A DNA stretch of 64,000 nt, taken from NCBI RefSeq assembly GCF_018991925.1, contig NW_024724368.1:4940045-5004044 (forward strand). The letters are read 5' to 3'. Position 1 is the first letter of the stretch; every line of letters starts with the position of its first letter. This DNA comes from Homarus americanus. Its lineage: Eukaryota > Arthropoda > Malacostraca > Decapoda > Nephropidae. A program made the translations under genes and the position numbers. Below the pieces are notes generated by a model. It searched no databases and was not told the DNA's origin. It worked only from the letters and a program-made list of their open reading frames with translations. Positions 41,152 to 52,538 of the stretch are shown piece by piece.

Positions 41152-42470
41152 TGTTTCTCTAATACAACTTGACACTGTTAATACTCCAATGTGTATTTCA
41201 TAACACAAACATCAGTTGATTAAATGAGATACTTTATTCAGCGTGTAAAACTGTCGCCCCTGTCTGATTGGTCAATTTATATAACCATCGTTAACTTAGT
41301 ATGTATAGATAAGACCTCACCTCCTACTCCCGCCCCCACACCCCCCCTCCCGCCCCCACCCCACCCCACCCCCCGCCCCACCTCAGCCCGCCCCAGCTGT
41401 TAATGAGTTATGTGATGTTAAATGAAGCGTAGATGGGTTTCATTTAGTTGGGTGAGCATAAGATGTTGTAGATGAAAGTATGGGATGGCGAGGAGAGGTC
41501 GCTGTTGATCACCTTGGGTCCAGCAGTCATACAGGAAGTCCCTATAGAATGTCTGAACCAGTTTAGGGAAGCGAGTAGGAGAGTGTGGTAATGTAATTTT
41601 TTATTTATTTATTTTTTTTAAGATTGTTGCTTACTAGATTATTTTTCATTTAAGTTCTATAAGGTGGAAGTAGTTTATTATTATTTTTTTTCTGTTTTAA
41701 TACATTTATCAAGTCATGTTATATCAGATAACTTTGAAAGATGATAAAAAAAAATATTACCGGTATTGTTGTGTTGTATTTGTGGTCTTAAAGCACCGCC
41801 CACTAGATGTTGGACTGTACGCTTGACTAGACAACAGCTGCTGAAAGTTAAGTAAGATATTTCTTCCTGGGGATTGTTAATACATATTTATAGTTCCAGC
41901 ACGACTGCGGTAACAGTAGTACATCCGTCTTACTGTTGTTCTCGGGTGGGAGTTGACTGTGTATTGAGGCACCAGGAGAAATCTTGTTTTATGATGCTTA
42001 TTGATGATGAAATCTGACAGGTTTTAATATTTTCCGAAAACCAAATGAAATACGAGTCTATGATAGAAACACTAAGTCAGGACATGAAGTAAACTGAGTG
42101 TGTCGAAGACCTCTGTCAGTCTGTTGAATATATAAACGTTATTAACTGTGTACTGTACATTGTCTTGTACAACAATATTTATATTACAAATTCAACCTTA
42201 AAAAAATAGATAGATTAGAAAAATAAAAGTTACTAGAAATTAAAATGTTCTTGTGACGTCGTATACCAGAGTAAATAACCAGTGTTGTGAAATATACAAT
42301 AATGTGGTGTTTCAAGAGTAAATTAAGACCTGTTAATATTATCCACGACCAGTACAGTATATATTAAGATGTGAAAGTGGTGACTACTGTAAGAATACTG
42401 ACTCACTCGAAGTAAAGAGCAGTCTTGCCGTCTCCTGGTGAGGTAATACATCACCATTACAGTTTCACCA
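41152..42470. other. AT-rich unique DNA with a C-rich patch
   Basis: CCCCACCCCACCCCCCGCCC-type DNA lies at 41330-41395. The rest is AT-rich without gene, RNA or dispersed repeat. Confidence 0.45.
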
Positions 42471-42476
42471 GTGCGG

Positions 42477-42650
42477 TATAACCTCTCTTTAACGGACATC
42501 ATTCTAACGGTTAAAGTTAGTTATATGGGGTTTCACTTATAATGAATCTCGATATAGTGGATTGTTCTCTAATATAGTCTGTTATATGGAGGTTTCGTAT
42601 ATAATGATCTCAATACAACGGACTAACCGTTAAATAGAGTTTTTACTGTA
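42477..42650. mobile_element. Pogo/Tigger-like MITE, copy 5
   Basis: ATAACCTCTCTTTAACGGAC at the left; modules TATGGGGTTTCACTTATAAT, ATAGTCTGTTATATGGAGG and TTTCGTATATAATG; right end GTTAAATAGAGTTTTTACTG followed by TA. About 174 bp, with one more internal module than the 105-bp copy at 35497. Confidence 0.8.
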
Positions 42651-42740
42651 CTGTGTTCCCCATCCACCTCGCTGACCAGGGTTAATGCATGATGGTCTCG
42701 CTCAGTGCAGTACTACGTGTTAAGTAGACACAGATAGGTA

Positions 42741-43000
42741 GGTGTGTGTGTGTGTGTGTGATATGCAAGATACACTGTACACACGCTAACTAAACACGAA
42801 GGCCTCTAGCATATAAACACAAACACGTGAACACAGATAAACAAACAAATACACCTTCAAGTTCCCTACACACACACACACACACACACAAAACACACAC
42901 ACACACAAAACACACACACACACACACACACACAAAACAAACACACACACACACACACACAAAACAAACACACACACACGCACACACACACACACACAAC
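42741..43000. repeat. (GT)n and long imperfect (CA)n microsatellites
   Basis: (GT)n at 42741-42760. (CA)n with AAACA interruptions at 42868-43000, showing an irregular ACACACACAAAACACAC period. The cysteine/valine-rich minus frames are artefacts. Confidence 0.95.
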
Positions 43001-43262
43001 ACTGTTATCAGCTAACCCAACAAGACAGCCTCACAGCTAACTTAATGAGGCAGCAAATTATATAATCCGCGTTTTGTTTTATAAATTAGCTGATGCTTGA
43101 GTACTTCTCATCAGCAGCTACGAGGCCAGACGATGTTCCTGAAGCAGTCGTGTTGGTGCTCTCAGGTCAAGCGGTAAAGAATGGTTAGGGGCGGACAATA
43201 GTGGCTGTTGATGCTTGTTTAGTAGTTGTGAAGCTCTTGAGGAGCACTACTGGTGTGAATAT

Positions 43263-43266
<4 letters not shown>

Positions 43267-43313
<47 letters not shown>
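43267..43313. repeat. (CT)n microsatellite
   Basis: About 23 CT units. Confidence 0.97.
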
Positions 43314-43314
<1 letters not shown>

Positions 43315-43527
43315 CTTTGTAGAGAATATGTACCATTGTTATATAAATATTTAATTTTTATCGTGTTACAAACAGCAGAGAGTATTAGTAGTAGCATTAG
43401 TAATGTTGTTATTATTATTATCATTATATGGGTATACAACCGTTCTTAATCACAGCCCAATCTTGTGAAATATTATTGCTAAACTAGTTTCAGTTTCACC
43501 CTTATACCTTAAACCCCGTGAAACAGA

Positions 43528-43695
43528 CAGCAGCCTTACCACCCAGCCCCATTAACTGTAGTACTCCGCCAGCAGCCTTACCACCCAGCCCCATTAACTG
43601 TAGTACTCCGCCAGCAGCCTTACCACCCAGCCCCATTAACTGTAGTACTCCGCCAGCAGCCTTACCACCCAGCCCCATTAACTGTAGTACTCCGC
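43528..43695. repeat. 42-bp minisatellite, 4 identical copies
   Basis: The unit is CAGCAGCCTTACCACCCAGC, CCCATTAACTGTAGTACTCC, GC, with four copies starting at 43528, 43570, 43612 and 43654. No differences are visible. Because 42 is a multiple of three, both strands stay open: plus reads AALPPSPINCSTPP x4 and minus GGVLQLMGLGGKAA x4 within a 120-codon frame. No domain recognised; repeat identity indicates very recent expansion. Confidence 0.98.
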
Positions 43696-43797
43696 CCGAT
43701 ACAGGAGAGTCGTGAACATAAATTCTTAGGCCCGTCTCCCCTACACCGTGTTGTGGTCGAGGTGGTGATGGGTGGTCCTCTGTTAATGCCTGGGTCC

Positions 43798-43920
43798 TTA
43801 CTACTACTACTACTACTACTAATACTACTAATACTAATACTAATACTATTAGCAACATTAACAAGTACCACCACCATCACTACTACTGCTTTTACTACCA
43901 CTATTATCACCACTTTCTCC
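43798..43920. repeat. (CTA)n/(ACC)n trinucleotide tract
   Basis: TACTACTAC units with AATACTAATAC variants, then CACCACCATCAC. Open frames (I/S/V-rich) derive from it. Confidence 0.9.
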
Positions 43921-43934
43921 GTCAAATTTATTCA

Positions 43935-43937
<3 letters not shown>

Positions 43938-43976
<39 letters not shown>
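43938..43976. repeat. (CT)n microsatellite
   Basis: About 19 CT units. Confidence 0.97.
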
Positions 43977-43979
<3 letters not shown>

Positions 43980-43982
<3 letters not shown>

Positions 43983-44685
43983 TTAGTTATGTATCAGTTA
44001 ATTTATTAAGATACAGGTCGTGTAAAATAACACTGTAACCAAAACTGTATTAGAGTTTACAATAACAAAAACTAGGCTGTGTACCGATCGCCTGACCTCA
44101 AACCTGTACTGTATATTTTCTTCTCATTCGTTCGTGTGAGTTGAACTTCACTCTCTCTCTTTCTCCCTTCTACATGTACATAACCTTAATGTTGTTCACT
44201 TCAAATAGGAACATACGTGCAGGGAACATAAATTATGGACATTGGTACCTCCTAACCTAACCTAACCCCATGCCTTATTGACGTAAGATCTACTAATCAG
44301 CACCCTATGATCCGCAACAAAGGTGACATATAAACTCCATATATATATATCAGTTCCGTCAGTCTAATACAACAAACGCTAATCCTCACTTAAGAATTGT
44401 ATCAAGATGTTGGCAGTCGTAAATAAGCAATACGTGTAATCTCATACCAACACAGCCATAAACGGTGTTGCTAATTCCATACATTATAGCGGTAAGGGTG
44501 AGGTAGATCTTGGGCATAATTTAACATACATATTCTTCTTTTATCCGTGTGTACACCTGTGAACATATTCTCGTAAATTATTTTCTGTCGTAAGATATGT
44601 TAATGGAGACTTTAAGAGTGGGAATGAAGGTTAGGTTTACGGGGAATTTTATTTGATTATTATAGAACCTACCGTGTTAGGTCTG
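43980..44685. other. Unique DNA
   Basis: AT-rich. Contains CCTAACCTAACCTAACCCC at 44251-44269 without inverted repeats and a short (AT)n near 44338. No gene recognised. Confidence 0.45.
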
Positions 44686-44689
44686 GCTG

Positions 44690-44845
44690 GTAGAGGAGGA
44701 AGGGGTGGTTAGGGAAAGTGCCAGGAAGGGAGGGAATAGGGATGGTAGGAGAAGTGGGAGGGAGCACAGGGGAGGGTGAGGGACAGGGGGTGGTAGGAGA
44801 AGTGGGAGGGTGAGGGACAGGAGTGGTGGGAGGGTAAGGATTATG
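44690..44845. repeat. G-rich GGTAGGAGAAGTGGGAGGG repeat
   Basis: Degenerate units with several GGG runs. The proline-rich minus open frame is an artefact. Confidence 0.8.
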
Positions 44846-45190
44846 CTCTGTAAGGCTAGCTAAACACAAGCCAAGGATCGAGCTCAAACTCACTTTCCCT
44901 TTCACACACACACACACACACACACAGCTTCGAGACTGATTCACTTACTTCTTCCTCCACCCTATCCCCTCCCCCTCCCCCTCCCCCCTTCCTCGCAGTA
45001 TGAAAATGGGAAGAATGAATCGTATTTTGTCTGTCAGCTCGTTAGTGTTTCCGAGAGGTCCATTTGTGTTTACGTTTGATAACTTGATAAATATTTAATG
45101 GAGTGAAGTGATATTTACATGTCCGTTTGAGTGTTGGGTAATTAGGGTCAGTGATCTATATTTTCTAGAAGTTGTAGGCTCGTGTTCTGC
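44846..45190. other. Mixed DNA with (CA)n and a C-rich run
   Basis: (CA)n at 44905-44926, CCCCTCCCCCTCCCCCTCCC near 44967. Nothing coding. Confidence 0.5.

Positions 45191-45193
<3 letters not shown>

Positions 45194-45250
<57 letters not shown>
45194..45250. repeat. (CT)n microsatellite
   Basis: About 28 CT units. Confidence 0.97.
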
Positions 45251-45254
<4 letters not shown>

Positions 45255-45414
45255 CCTTACGGTCACCCATAAAAGGCTTCTTGATCACCACAGGTCCAGC
45301 CTGACCTTGAGGCCTGGAGGGTTTTTGTCACTTAGAATTTTGTCATCGTGTTTTAAGTGTGTCTGTGTATATAAAAGTGATTGTGTGGGTGTATGTGTAT
45401 GTGGGTCTTTAATG

Positions 45415-45418
<4 letters not shown>

Positions 45419-45446
<28 letters not shown>

Positions 45447-45531
45447 CTGTCATGTGTATATATACTAGTAATTGTGTGGGTGTCTGTGTGTCTGTGTTTA
45501 ATAGTGTGTGTGTGTGTGTGTGTGTGTGTGT
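45419..45531. repeat. Duplicated (GT)n segment
   Basis: (GT)n at 45419-45446 and 45507-45531. Both are preceded by related text (GTGTGGGTGTATGTGTATGT... and GTGTGGGTGTCTGTGTGTCT...), so a segment of about 85 bp including the microsatellite appears duplicated. Confidence 0.8.
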
Positions 45532-45689
45532 TCAGCCAGCTATGACCGTGTGCGCTTTACTGTGTAGATATTGTCTAGACAGCAGATAGGCTGTCATCCA
45601 TACATGACTCGAACACTCAGTTAATGTAAGTCTCTCTCTCTTTCTTTCTTTCTCACTATCTTTTTCATCTAATTTTATTTATGGCAGCG

Positions 45690-45850
45690 GATATGGTGGT
45701 GTATGGCAACAGGTGTGTAGTGGTGTATGGCAACAGGTGTGTATTGGTGTATGGCAACAGGTGTGTAGTGGTATTTGGCAACAGGTATGGTGGTGTATGA
45801 CAACAGATGTGTAGTGGGTATGACAACAGATGTAGTGGTAGTATGTGACA
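45690..45850. repeat. 24-bp minisatellite (GTGTATGGCAACAGGTGTGTAGTG)
   Basis: About seven units starting with GGTGTATGGCAACAGGTGTG, losing regularity toward 45850. The CCHTPLHT minus open frame is a translation. Confidence 0.92.
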
Positions 45851-46086
45851 TCATGTGTGTGGTAGAGGTCAGGTGTGTGGTGCTTCAGACAGGTGAGGTT
45901 GGCACTAGCTAGCAAAAAATCTACTACTCCTCCGGGTTTGTGACGGTCTAATACAACTTTTTGTGTGAGGGTGTGGTCGTGTGGTGACGGAGAGAGGCCT
46001 TGTGTGTGTGTGTATCCTGCACTAGCTAACACCAGGACCTTTTACTCTGACAATGATAATTATTACCACTTGTCCTCCTGTACACT

Positions 46087-46472
46087 TTTTTCTTTATTGG
46101 GCACCCCCCTACATCCTTGTGTAAGGTGAAGCGTTTACAGCTCCCAACAGGGAAGCTGTTCATACTTGCCTTTATGTCTCATGAGTTAAGGGCGTAGAAG
46201 CCTGAAGAGTCAAGGGCGTAGAAGCCTGAGGAGTCAAGGGCGTAGAAGCCTGAAGAGACAGTGGTTTATGTCAAGTTATTGGAAGCTCCAACAACTCCCT
46301 GAATATGAATTCGCAACTTTCGACTTACACCAGGTACCTACTTTACTGCTAGGTGAACAGGGACTAATGGGGGCTAGGAAGTATGTCCAAACAACTTCCA
46401 CAGGCCCGGGAATCGAACCCGTGACATCTCGCTTGCGAGGCAAGAACGGTACCGCTTCTACCACCGGTCCCC
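46087..46472 (-). mobile_element. tRNA-headed SINE with A tail and 13-bp target duplication
   Basis: Read on minus, from 46472, there is a tRNA-like head with A-box-like TGGTAGAAGCGG and B box GGTTCGATTCC, then a body TTCACCTAGCAGTAAAGTAG then GTACCTGGTG that I associate with decapod SINEs. Next come three 24-bp tandem units (GGCTTCTACGCCCTTGACTC on minus, plus-strand 46186-46258). It ends with AATAAAGAAAAAA. CCTCCTGTACACT occurs at 46074-46086 and again at 46473-46485, a 13-bp target-site duplication. No protein is encoded; it would need a LINE for mobilisation. Confidence 0.85.
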
Positions 46473-46489
46473 CCTCCTGTACACTGTTG

Positions 46490-47120
46490 CCCAAGTCCCT
46501 CTGAACCTCCACAAGAAATTTATATATTTTCCGGATGAAATTTTATGGGAATTTTAGTTGTGATATAAATTTCATGATCGTGGTTAACGTATCTTATAAT
46601 TCATGGTATTTCGGACATGTGAATTAGAATTATTTTATTTTTCATTTTCCTTGAGAATTGTAAACTCGTCTTTGTAATTATTCATTGTAATATATATCGT
46701 ATTATATTTATCTTCATTAGAATTAAAGGCAAACTGTTAATCAACAATAATAGTAATATTAGATTAAATAGTAAATCAGGAACGTATTTAAGTTAAGTTT
46801 TAATACGAGGAGAAAGTATAGGATCTGTCTCAAGGACTTCAGCTGCCTGCCGTTTTTACACACGAGTCAGTATAATGGTCTGGTCATAGGAACACACACC
46901 TCTGCCTCACCCCACCACGCACGGTCACCATAAATACCTCATAAAAACACCCGTAGTCATATATTCAGGAACAATATAGCTATTTAATGTGGTAATGTTG
47001 AAAGCTTAGTTATGAATGACATACAAATACAGTTCTATGTGTTGAGTGAGGAGGTGTTTGTTTACCGTGGTGCTCGTATGTCAAGTTAAATGGTTGGTGA
47101 AGTCTTGTAATGATCGGGTG
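46490..47120. other. AT-rich unique DNA
   Basis: Nothing recognised. Confidence 0.45.
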
Positions 47121-47123
47121 GAG

Positions 47124-47126
<3 letters not shown>

Positions 47127-47162
<36 letters not shown>

Positions 47163-47245
47163 AGTCAGATCACATGTATGTGTGTGTGTGTGTATGTGTG
47201 TAAATAGGTTTGTATATGTGTATGTCTGTTTGTTTGTTTGTGTTG
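47127..47245. repeat. (GT)n cluster
   Basis: (GT)n at 47127-47160, a shorter GT run at 47177-47201, then GTTT units at 47228-47240. Confidence 0.93.
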
Positions 47246-47459
47246 GTGTCATACTATTAACATGTACCATAAAGTCATATAATTATCATACATAACGTCA
47301 TATATCCCAAAGACGTATACTTTTCACACTTGGAATATACTGTACGTGTATAGCCCAACAGGACCTGCTCTCACGGTCTACACAGCACTGGGGTCTTGTG
47401 ATCAATACCTGTGTGGTACTTGAAGCATAACACGAGAGTTGACCTTTTTCTGGAGTAGG

Positions 47460-47800
47460 TCAGCCCGTGGAGGTGTTGGTGTGGGAGTGTAGGAGAGGGG
47501 GCGGAGGGGTATGGGTCAAAGTAATAGGGGAAATAGGGACGAGTAGGGGGAAGGGATCATAATAATAGGATAAATAGGGATATTTGGTGGTGGATGATAT
47601 CGAAAAAGGGAGATATAGGAGAATAGGGCATTGGAGAATGGTGGCTTGGAGTCGTAGACGTAGGAGACTGGGAGACCATGGAATTTGGGAAGCGCAGGAT
47701 GATGGGGGTTGGGGCGGGGCGGGAGGCATCTTGTGACCAGGGGAAGGGAGGGCGGGGGGGGTTGCTGGGAGATTCAGGTGTTGGGGGGAGGAGTTTCTGC
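47460..47800. repeat. G-rich low-complexity tract
   Basis: A degenerate GGGAAATAGGG / GGAGAATAGGG pattern with several GGGG runs on plus. P/S-rich minus open frames are artefacts. Confidence 0.7.
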
Positions 47801-47959
47801 TGGCACTGCCAAAGAAAGTGAAGGTATTGAGACATCCAGAGATTCTTGTGATTTTTTAGAATCCATAACAACTACCTCTCCTCTCTCTCTCTCAACCCTA
47901 CTTATTACTTATCCATATGGGAATTATACATTTTAGGATATGAATGAAAGCCACAGGTG

Positions 47960-47992
47960 GAACACACACACACACACACATACATACATTAA
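47960..47992. repeat. (CA)n/(CATA)n microsatellite
   Basis: Ten CA units, then TACATACATA. Confidence 0.93.
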
Positions 47993-48359
47993 GCACAAAA
48001 CAATAATTCAAAGAGACAAACTGAACCAAGGACGATGAAGGAACATGAACAGAAGACGATAGAAAACGAGCCTCAAGAATCACACAAAACGAAATTTAAG
48101 AATCATAGAAAACTAACCACAGTGACCATTCCCCCCCCTCACAGAAACACGGGACTTCAAAACTAAAGTCGCTCACCAGTCACCACCCCTCATCTTGTCT
48201 TTTGTTGACACGGATCATTCTGTTCCTCTGTCGCTTATTCTTGTTTACTTAATGACTAAGAGGTGGAGAAGGTCACATCCGCCTCAGGTGCTGAAGAGAC
48301 GAGCGAGATAATGGATATGAACCTTGAATCTGCTTCGGATCTTGCTTCATCTCTTTTAG
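47993..48359. other. Unique DNA
   Basis: No gene recognised. The 63-codon plus frame at 48263-48454 runs into the foldback element. Confidence 0.45.
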
Positions 48360-48636
48360 CTCACCTGATGCATCTCAAGCCTTGTAGTTTATTTTACCTA
48401 AAGATTAACCACCCTAACGCATTTTTTTTTGGGGGGGTGGTGAGTTTAGGTTAGAATAGAATAGGTTAGCGTTGGGTTAGGTAAGGATAATTTAGCGTTA
48501 GGTTAGCGATAGGTTAGGTTAGGATATTGTAATGTTAGGTTAGCGTTAATTTGAGTTACCATTACGGTAGGTTAGGTTAGCGTTAGGGTGGTAAATTTTA
48601 AGGTGAAATAAGCTGAGGTGATTCTTGAGGTGATCC
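48360..48636. mobile_element. TTAGG foldback element, complete copy (277 bp)
   Basis: Left inverted repeat: CTCACCTGATGCATCTCAAG, then AGTTTATTTTACCTAAAGAT, then TAACCACCCTAACGC. Right: GCGTTAGGGTGGTAAATTTT, then AAGGTGAAATAAGCTGAGGT, then GATTCTTGAGGTGATCC. The core contains TTTTTGGGGGGG then imperfect TTAGGTTAGCG / ATAGGTTAGGTTAGG units. Transcribed as one RNA, the ends would form a hairpin of about 55 bp. No coding capacity. Confidence 0.88.
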
Positions 48637-50200
48637 GGCTCTGAGTCCTAATTAACATTCCTGGTCTCAGCTCCTCCCAAAGGCGGAACAATAAATGGAC
48701 TGCCAGAAGTTATTTTGGGGGGTGTATGTGTATGTCTACATCCGTGAGTGTGTTTGTCCACGTGGTTTAATGTGTATGTACCTGGTTAAGTTTACTCGCG
48801 TGTGTCTCTGCATCCGTGTTTCTTTATTTGCGAACTATTTTGTGTGTGTGTGTGTGTATGAGAGACCACGTTATCGATGCATACTCGTGTGTACATATAC
48901 AATAAGCTTGCATGCAACATCTGGTGAATGACTGACAAAATCTATACCATCATCGTCAGGTCGGTCAGCAATAAAGCCATCACTTGTCTCCCCCGTCAGT
49001 AGCTCACTATGCGTCAAGTGGAAGGTGTCTTGATAACCTTCCCTGATAACCTCGCTCTCAACAAGGCAACACACGGAGACTCAGGCACGCGGATGGGACC
49101 CTAGACAGATGATGGCTTTCTCAGGATGTTTGCAAGTCACCAGTCTGTATCATAATGTGTGGAAGTCATCTAATCTATGTAAAAGTACCAAGTCTGTCAT
49201 CTCTCGAGGCGTCTGTAAGGTATCATATTTGGCTCGCTTGAAACTTTGGCGGCCCTTTTATTGAGACTTACATGAACGTAGGGTTGTGTACGTGAAGCCA
49301 GGAAGTGTACACGAAATAAGGACAGTTATTACGAAGTTGTGACAATTATTAAGAGACTATAATAGACGTGAATGAAGTTAATATGATCCGTAGGAACCTG
49401 AGATGGTCATAACTCAGCCAAGGGTGTGTTTGTGTGTGTGTATATAGTTCCGAACACAGTAAAGACATTCTGTACACCACAAAGACGATCTAAACAAAGC
49501 CAAAAAACTAAACCTTCAAACGAAGTCAAACCAACGTATTCGAATGTATGTCATTTGTGTGAGGAAATGTGGATATTGACAAAAACACGAGTACACCAAT
49601 CACAGCCTCGGAAGGTGACCCGGAACACAGGTAGTGGGGCCCTGGGCGCCACAACCACCACCGTCAACATAACAATGAGAGGTCACCTGAATGCCCGAAT
49701 GCCCCCTCCATCCCCCCCCCCCCTCGCTTCCTTCCTGCTTGCTTCCGTGGGGTTCCAATTATCAAAAGCATCATATATTAGACATCCACACCTAACCGGA
49801 AGTAGAGAGAAGACTGAAAACCTAAGTAAAATACCTGCGACACAGCTGGGAGTCAAAACGTTACTGAAAATGTACCAGAAATGTACTGTAAACAGGAAAC
49901 GTTCTCCTGTCTCCAGTTAAGGGGAGAATTTTTAGCATATGTATCCATTTAAAATTCACACCCAGGTTTACTTCCAGCTCCTCCTCCTCCTCCTCCTCCC
50001 TGCAGTGACACACGGAACCTGCAAGGCGTAGCGACGAGGGATATCAGATTTCGGGATCTTAAGGTGTTCTTGCTTCCTACTCGCTCCTAAGAATAGAATT
50101 ATCACATTTTGGTTGATTTCGGTGGCTGAATGTAAAGATGTTGAAGGCGTTATTTCAAGGGTCATTTAAGGTTGCTTAGTCACTTTTGTTTCTTTGGAAT
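48637..50200. other. Mostly unique DNA, no gene called
   Basis: The longest non-repetitive frame is 164 codons at 49426-49920 (plus). Its composition is ordinary and it has one CHLC motif. I recognise no family and see no convincing start, so it is not called. CTCCTCCTCCTCCTCC occurs at 49981-49999. Confidence 0.4.
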
Positions 50201-50209
50201 GATTGTATT

Positions 50210-50440
50210 TGTGTGTGTGGGGGTGGGTATTTCATGTGTGTCTACGTGTGTGGGTGTGGATGGGTATTTTATGTGTGTGTTACGTGTGTGGGTGTGGATG
50301 AGTATTTTATGTGTGTGGATGTGGATGGGTGTTTTATGTGTGTGTGTGTACATGTGGGTGAGTGTGTGTACGTGTGAGTAGGTATGTGTGGATTGGTTCT
50401 TGTAGATACGTGTATGTGTGTGGGATTGTGTGTGTGTATC
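50210..50440. repeat. TGTGTGGGTGTGGATGGGTA minisatellite
   Basis: About five variant units of ~44 bp containing TATTTTATGTGTGTG and TGTGGGTGTGGATG. C/V-rich frames are translations. Confidence 0.85.
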
Positions 50441-50736
50441 AAAAAAGCAAATCTGTTTGTTTTGGTTACACGAGATGGCAATTTATTACACGTTAAGTTT
50501 ATGTTGGAAGTTTCTTTGAGGCGTTGTTATTTGGTCACAGTTGCTAGAATTTATATATTTTTTTCACTCGGATATTTCCTTTGATTCACCATTATCAGGA
50601 AACAAATTTTTATTATATTTTTTAGGTGTTTGTGTAATTGACCCAGCCACTGTACTTGTTTCACTCCTTCAGATAGCAAGTTTTTTTTTTCTTCATCAAT
50701 TGGGTACGTCTCTGAGCCTTGACATTGATCCTCTTT

Positions 50737-50737
<1 letters not shown>

Positions 50738-50789
<52 letters not shown>
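50738..50789. repeat. (GT)n microsatellite
   Basis: About 25 GT units. Confidence 0.97.
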
Positions 50790-50918
50790 TCTCGTACCTG
50801 TAAACAAACATCACAAGCTGTCAACACGAGGCAGGTAAATCAGTCCAGGTGTGTTCTGCATGCATCACCAGGTTGTCTCAGTGTGTATGTGAGACTGAGT
50901 ACGTACCTCTTTATCTTT

Positions 50919-50955
50919 CTGTCTGTCTGTCTGTCTCTCTGTCTGTCTGTCTGTC
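50919..50955. repeat. (CTGT)n microsatellite
   Basis: Nine units with one CTCT interruption. Confidence 0.94.
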
Positions 50956-51270
50956 GTATGGTTGATCTTTTATCTGACTCCTCGACCGGTTTTTACAAGA
51001 GGCGCCACAGACTGGATGATTATAGAGGGCTTTTATCATATAAGGGAGGAGGATGTTGATGGTGTGAGGTGATTATAGTGAGACAACACCTCCCGGAGAC
51101 CACAGGGAGGGCGAGGGTCGTGATGGAACTCTGTGGTGTGGCTGATGACTGTCGGGTACCGAGTTACAGTCACGTTAATATGAAATACACATATTGGTAA
51201 ACACTCGTATGTACGTAAACACAAGCAAACATGTACACATATACACCAACATGTACAGACCGGTATATAT
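50956..51270. other. Unique DNA
   Basis: Nothing recognised. Confidence 0.45.
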
Positions 51271-51419
51271 CTTCATACACATGTACACACACACACACAC
51301 GCACACATGAATATATGCTAACAAGCGTAAACACACAAATACATGCATACATAATTGAAATATATTATGTAAATATTTAACCAATAAACATTAACAAGCA
51401 TGAACACTTGGAACAAAAA

Positions 51420-52085
51420 TCACACACACACGCATAAATAGACTCAAACAAACACACATACCCGCATAAACAAACACACGCGCTTAAACAAACACACACA
51501 CACACACGCGCATAAACAAACACACACACGCTCATAAACAAACACACACACGCTCATAAACAAACACACACACGCTCATAAACAAACACACACACGCTCA
51601 TAAACAAACACACACACGCTCATAAACACACACACGCTCATAAACAAACACGCTCATAAACACACACACGCTCATAAACAAACACACACACACACGCTCA
51701 TAAACAAACACACACACACACGCTCATAAACAAACACACACACGCTCATAAAAAACACACACACACGCTCATAAACAAACACACACACACGCTCATAAAC
51801 AAACACACACATACGCTCATAAACACACACACACGCTCATAAATACAAACACACACACGCTCATAAACAAAACACACACGCGCATAAACAAACACACACA
51901 CACGCGCATAAACAAACACACACACACGCTCATAAACAAACACACACAATAAACAAAACACACACACGCTCATAAACAAACACACACACGCTCATAAACA
52001 AACACACACACGCTCATAAACAAACACACACACGCTCATAAACAAACACACACACGCTCATAAACAAACACACACACGCTCATAA
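51420..52085. repeat. ~22-bp minisatellite (ACACGCTCATAAACAAACAC)
   Basis: About 29 units of GCTCATAAACAAACACACACAC, with length differences caused by changes in the internal (CA)n run. This is a minisatellite with a microsatellite inside each unit. The Y/E/R/V/C-rich minus open frame is a translation. Confidence 0.96.
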
Positions 52086-52316
52086 ATCCCTGAAGTCCAC
52101 TCCACCTATTTTTATCCCCCATGAAGACGACCCTCCCTTGTTTTCTTACCACAGCCACAGAAAACGAGAATCCGGTTGGTTAGCTTGATGATGGCAGTTA
52201 TCTTTGTTGCCGGCAGAATAAGTGAGGTTATCTTAGGTTATCTCTGAGGTTGATGAAGGTTAAGTGATTGAGTTATCTTGAGGTTATTTGAATCTACTTG
52301 GATATTTTTTATGGGC

Positions 52317-52490
52317 AGTTCATCTGGTTTTATCTGAGGTTAGGTTAGGTTAGGTTAGTTTAACATTAGGTTAGGTTACTTTGGTCTTAGGTTAGGTTAA
52401 ATTAGCGCTAGGTTAGAGGTTGGTTCCTAGTCTAATCTAACATAACGTAACGTAACCTAACCCTCCCCAAGGTAGCATTAGGGTGATCAA

Positions 52491-52537
<47 letters not shown>
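52317..52537. mobile_element. TTAGG foldback element truncated by (CT)n
   Basis: TTAGGTTAGGTTAGG core units at 52336-52420 are followed by CTAATCTAACATAACGTAAC in the opposite orientation (52432-52465). Right inverted repeat GCATTAGGGTGATCAAT then turns directly into (CT)n (52491-52536). The break falls at the same TIR position as in the copy at 40989. Confidence 0.75.

Positions 52538-52538
<1 letters not shown>

Noticed and set aside
46405..46472. Functional tRNA gene
   Set aside because: The A and B boxes are present but acceptor and anticodon stems do not pair properly, and the sequence continues into a SINE body with A tail. It is a tRNA-derived SINE head.
46276..46512. 78-codon open frames on both strands
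   Set aside because: They are read from the tRNA-headed SINE at 46087-46472.
49426..49920. 164-codon plus-strand open frame
   Set aside because: Composition is ordinary, but there is no recognised domain, no start or splice support, and a run of prolines from poly-C. It fits chance length in 64 kb.
51746..51985. Cysteine-rich minus-strand open frame
   Set aside because: Translation of the GCTCATAAACAAACACACAC minisatellite. The periodic C/V/E/R pattern follows the 22-bp unit.
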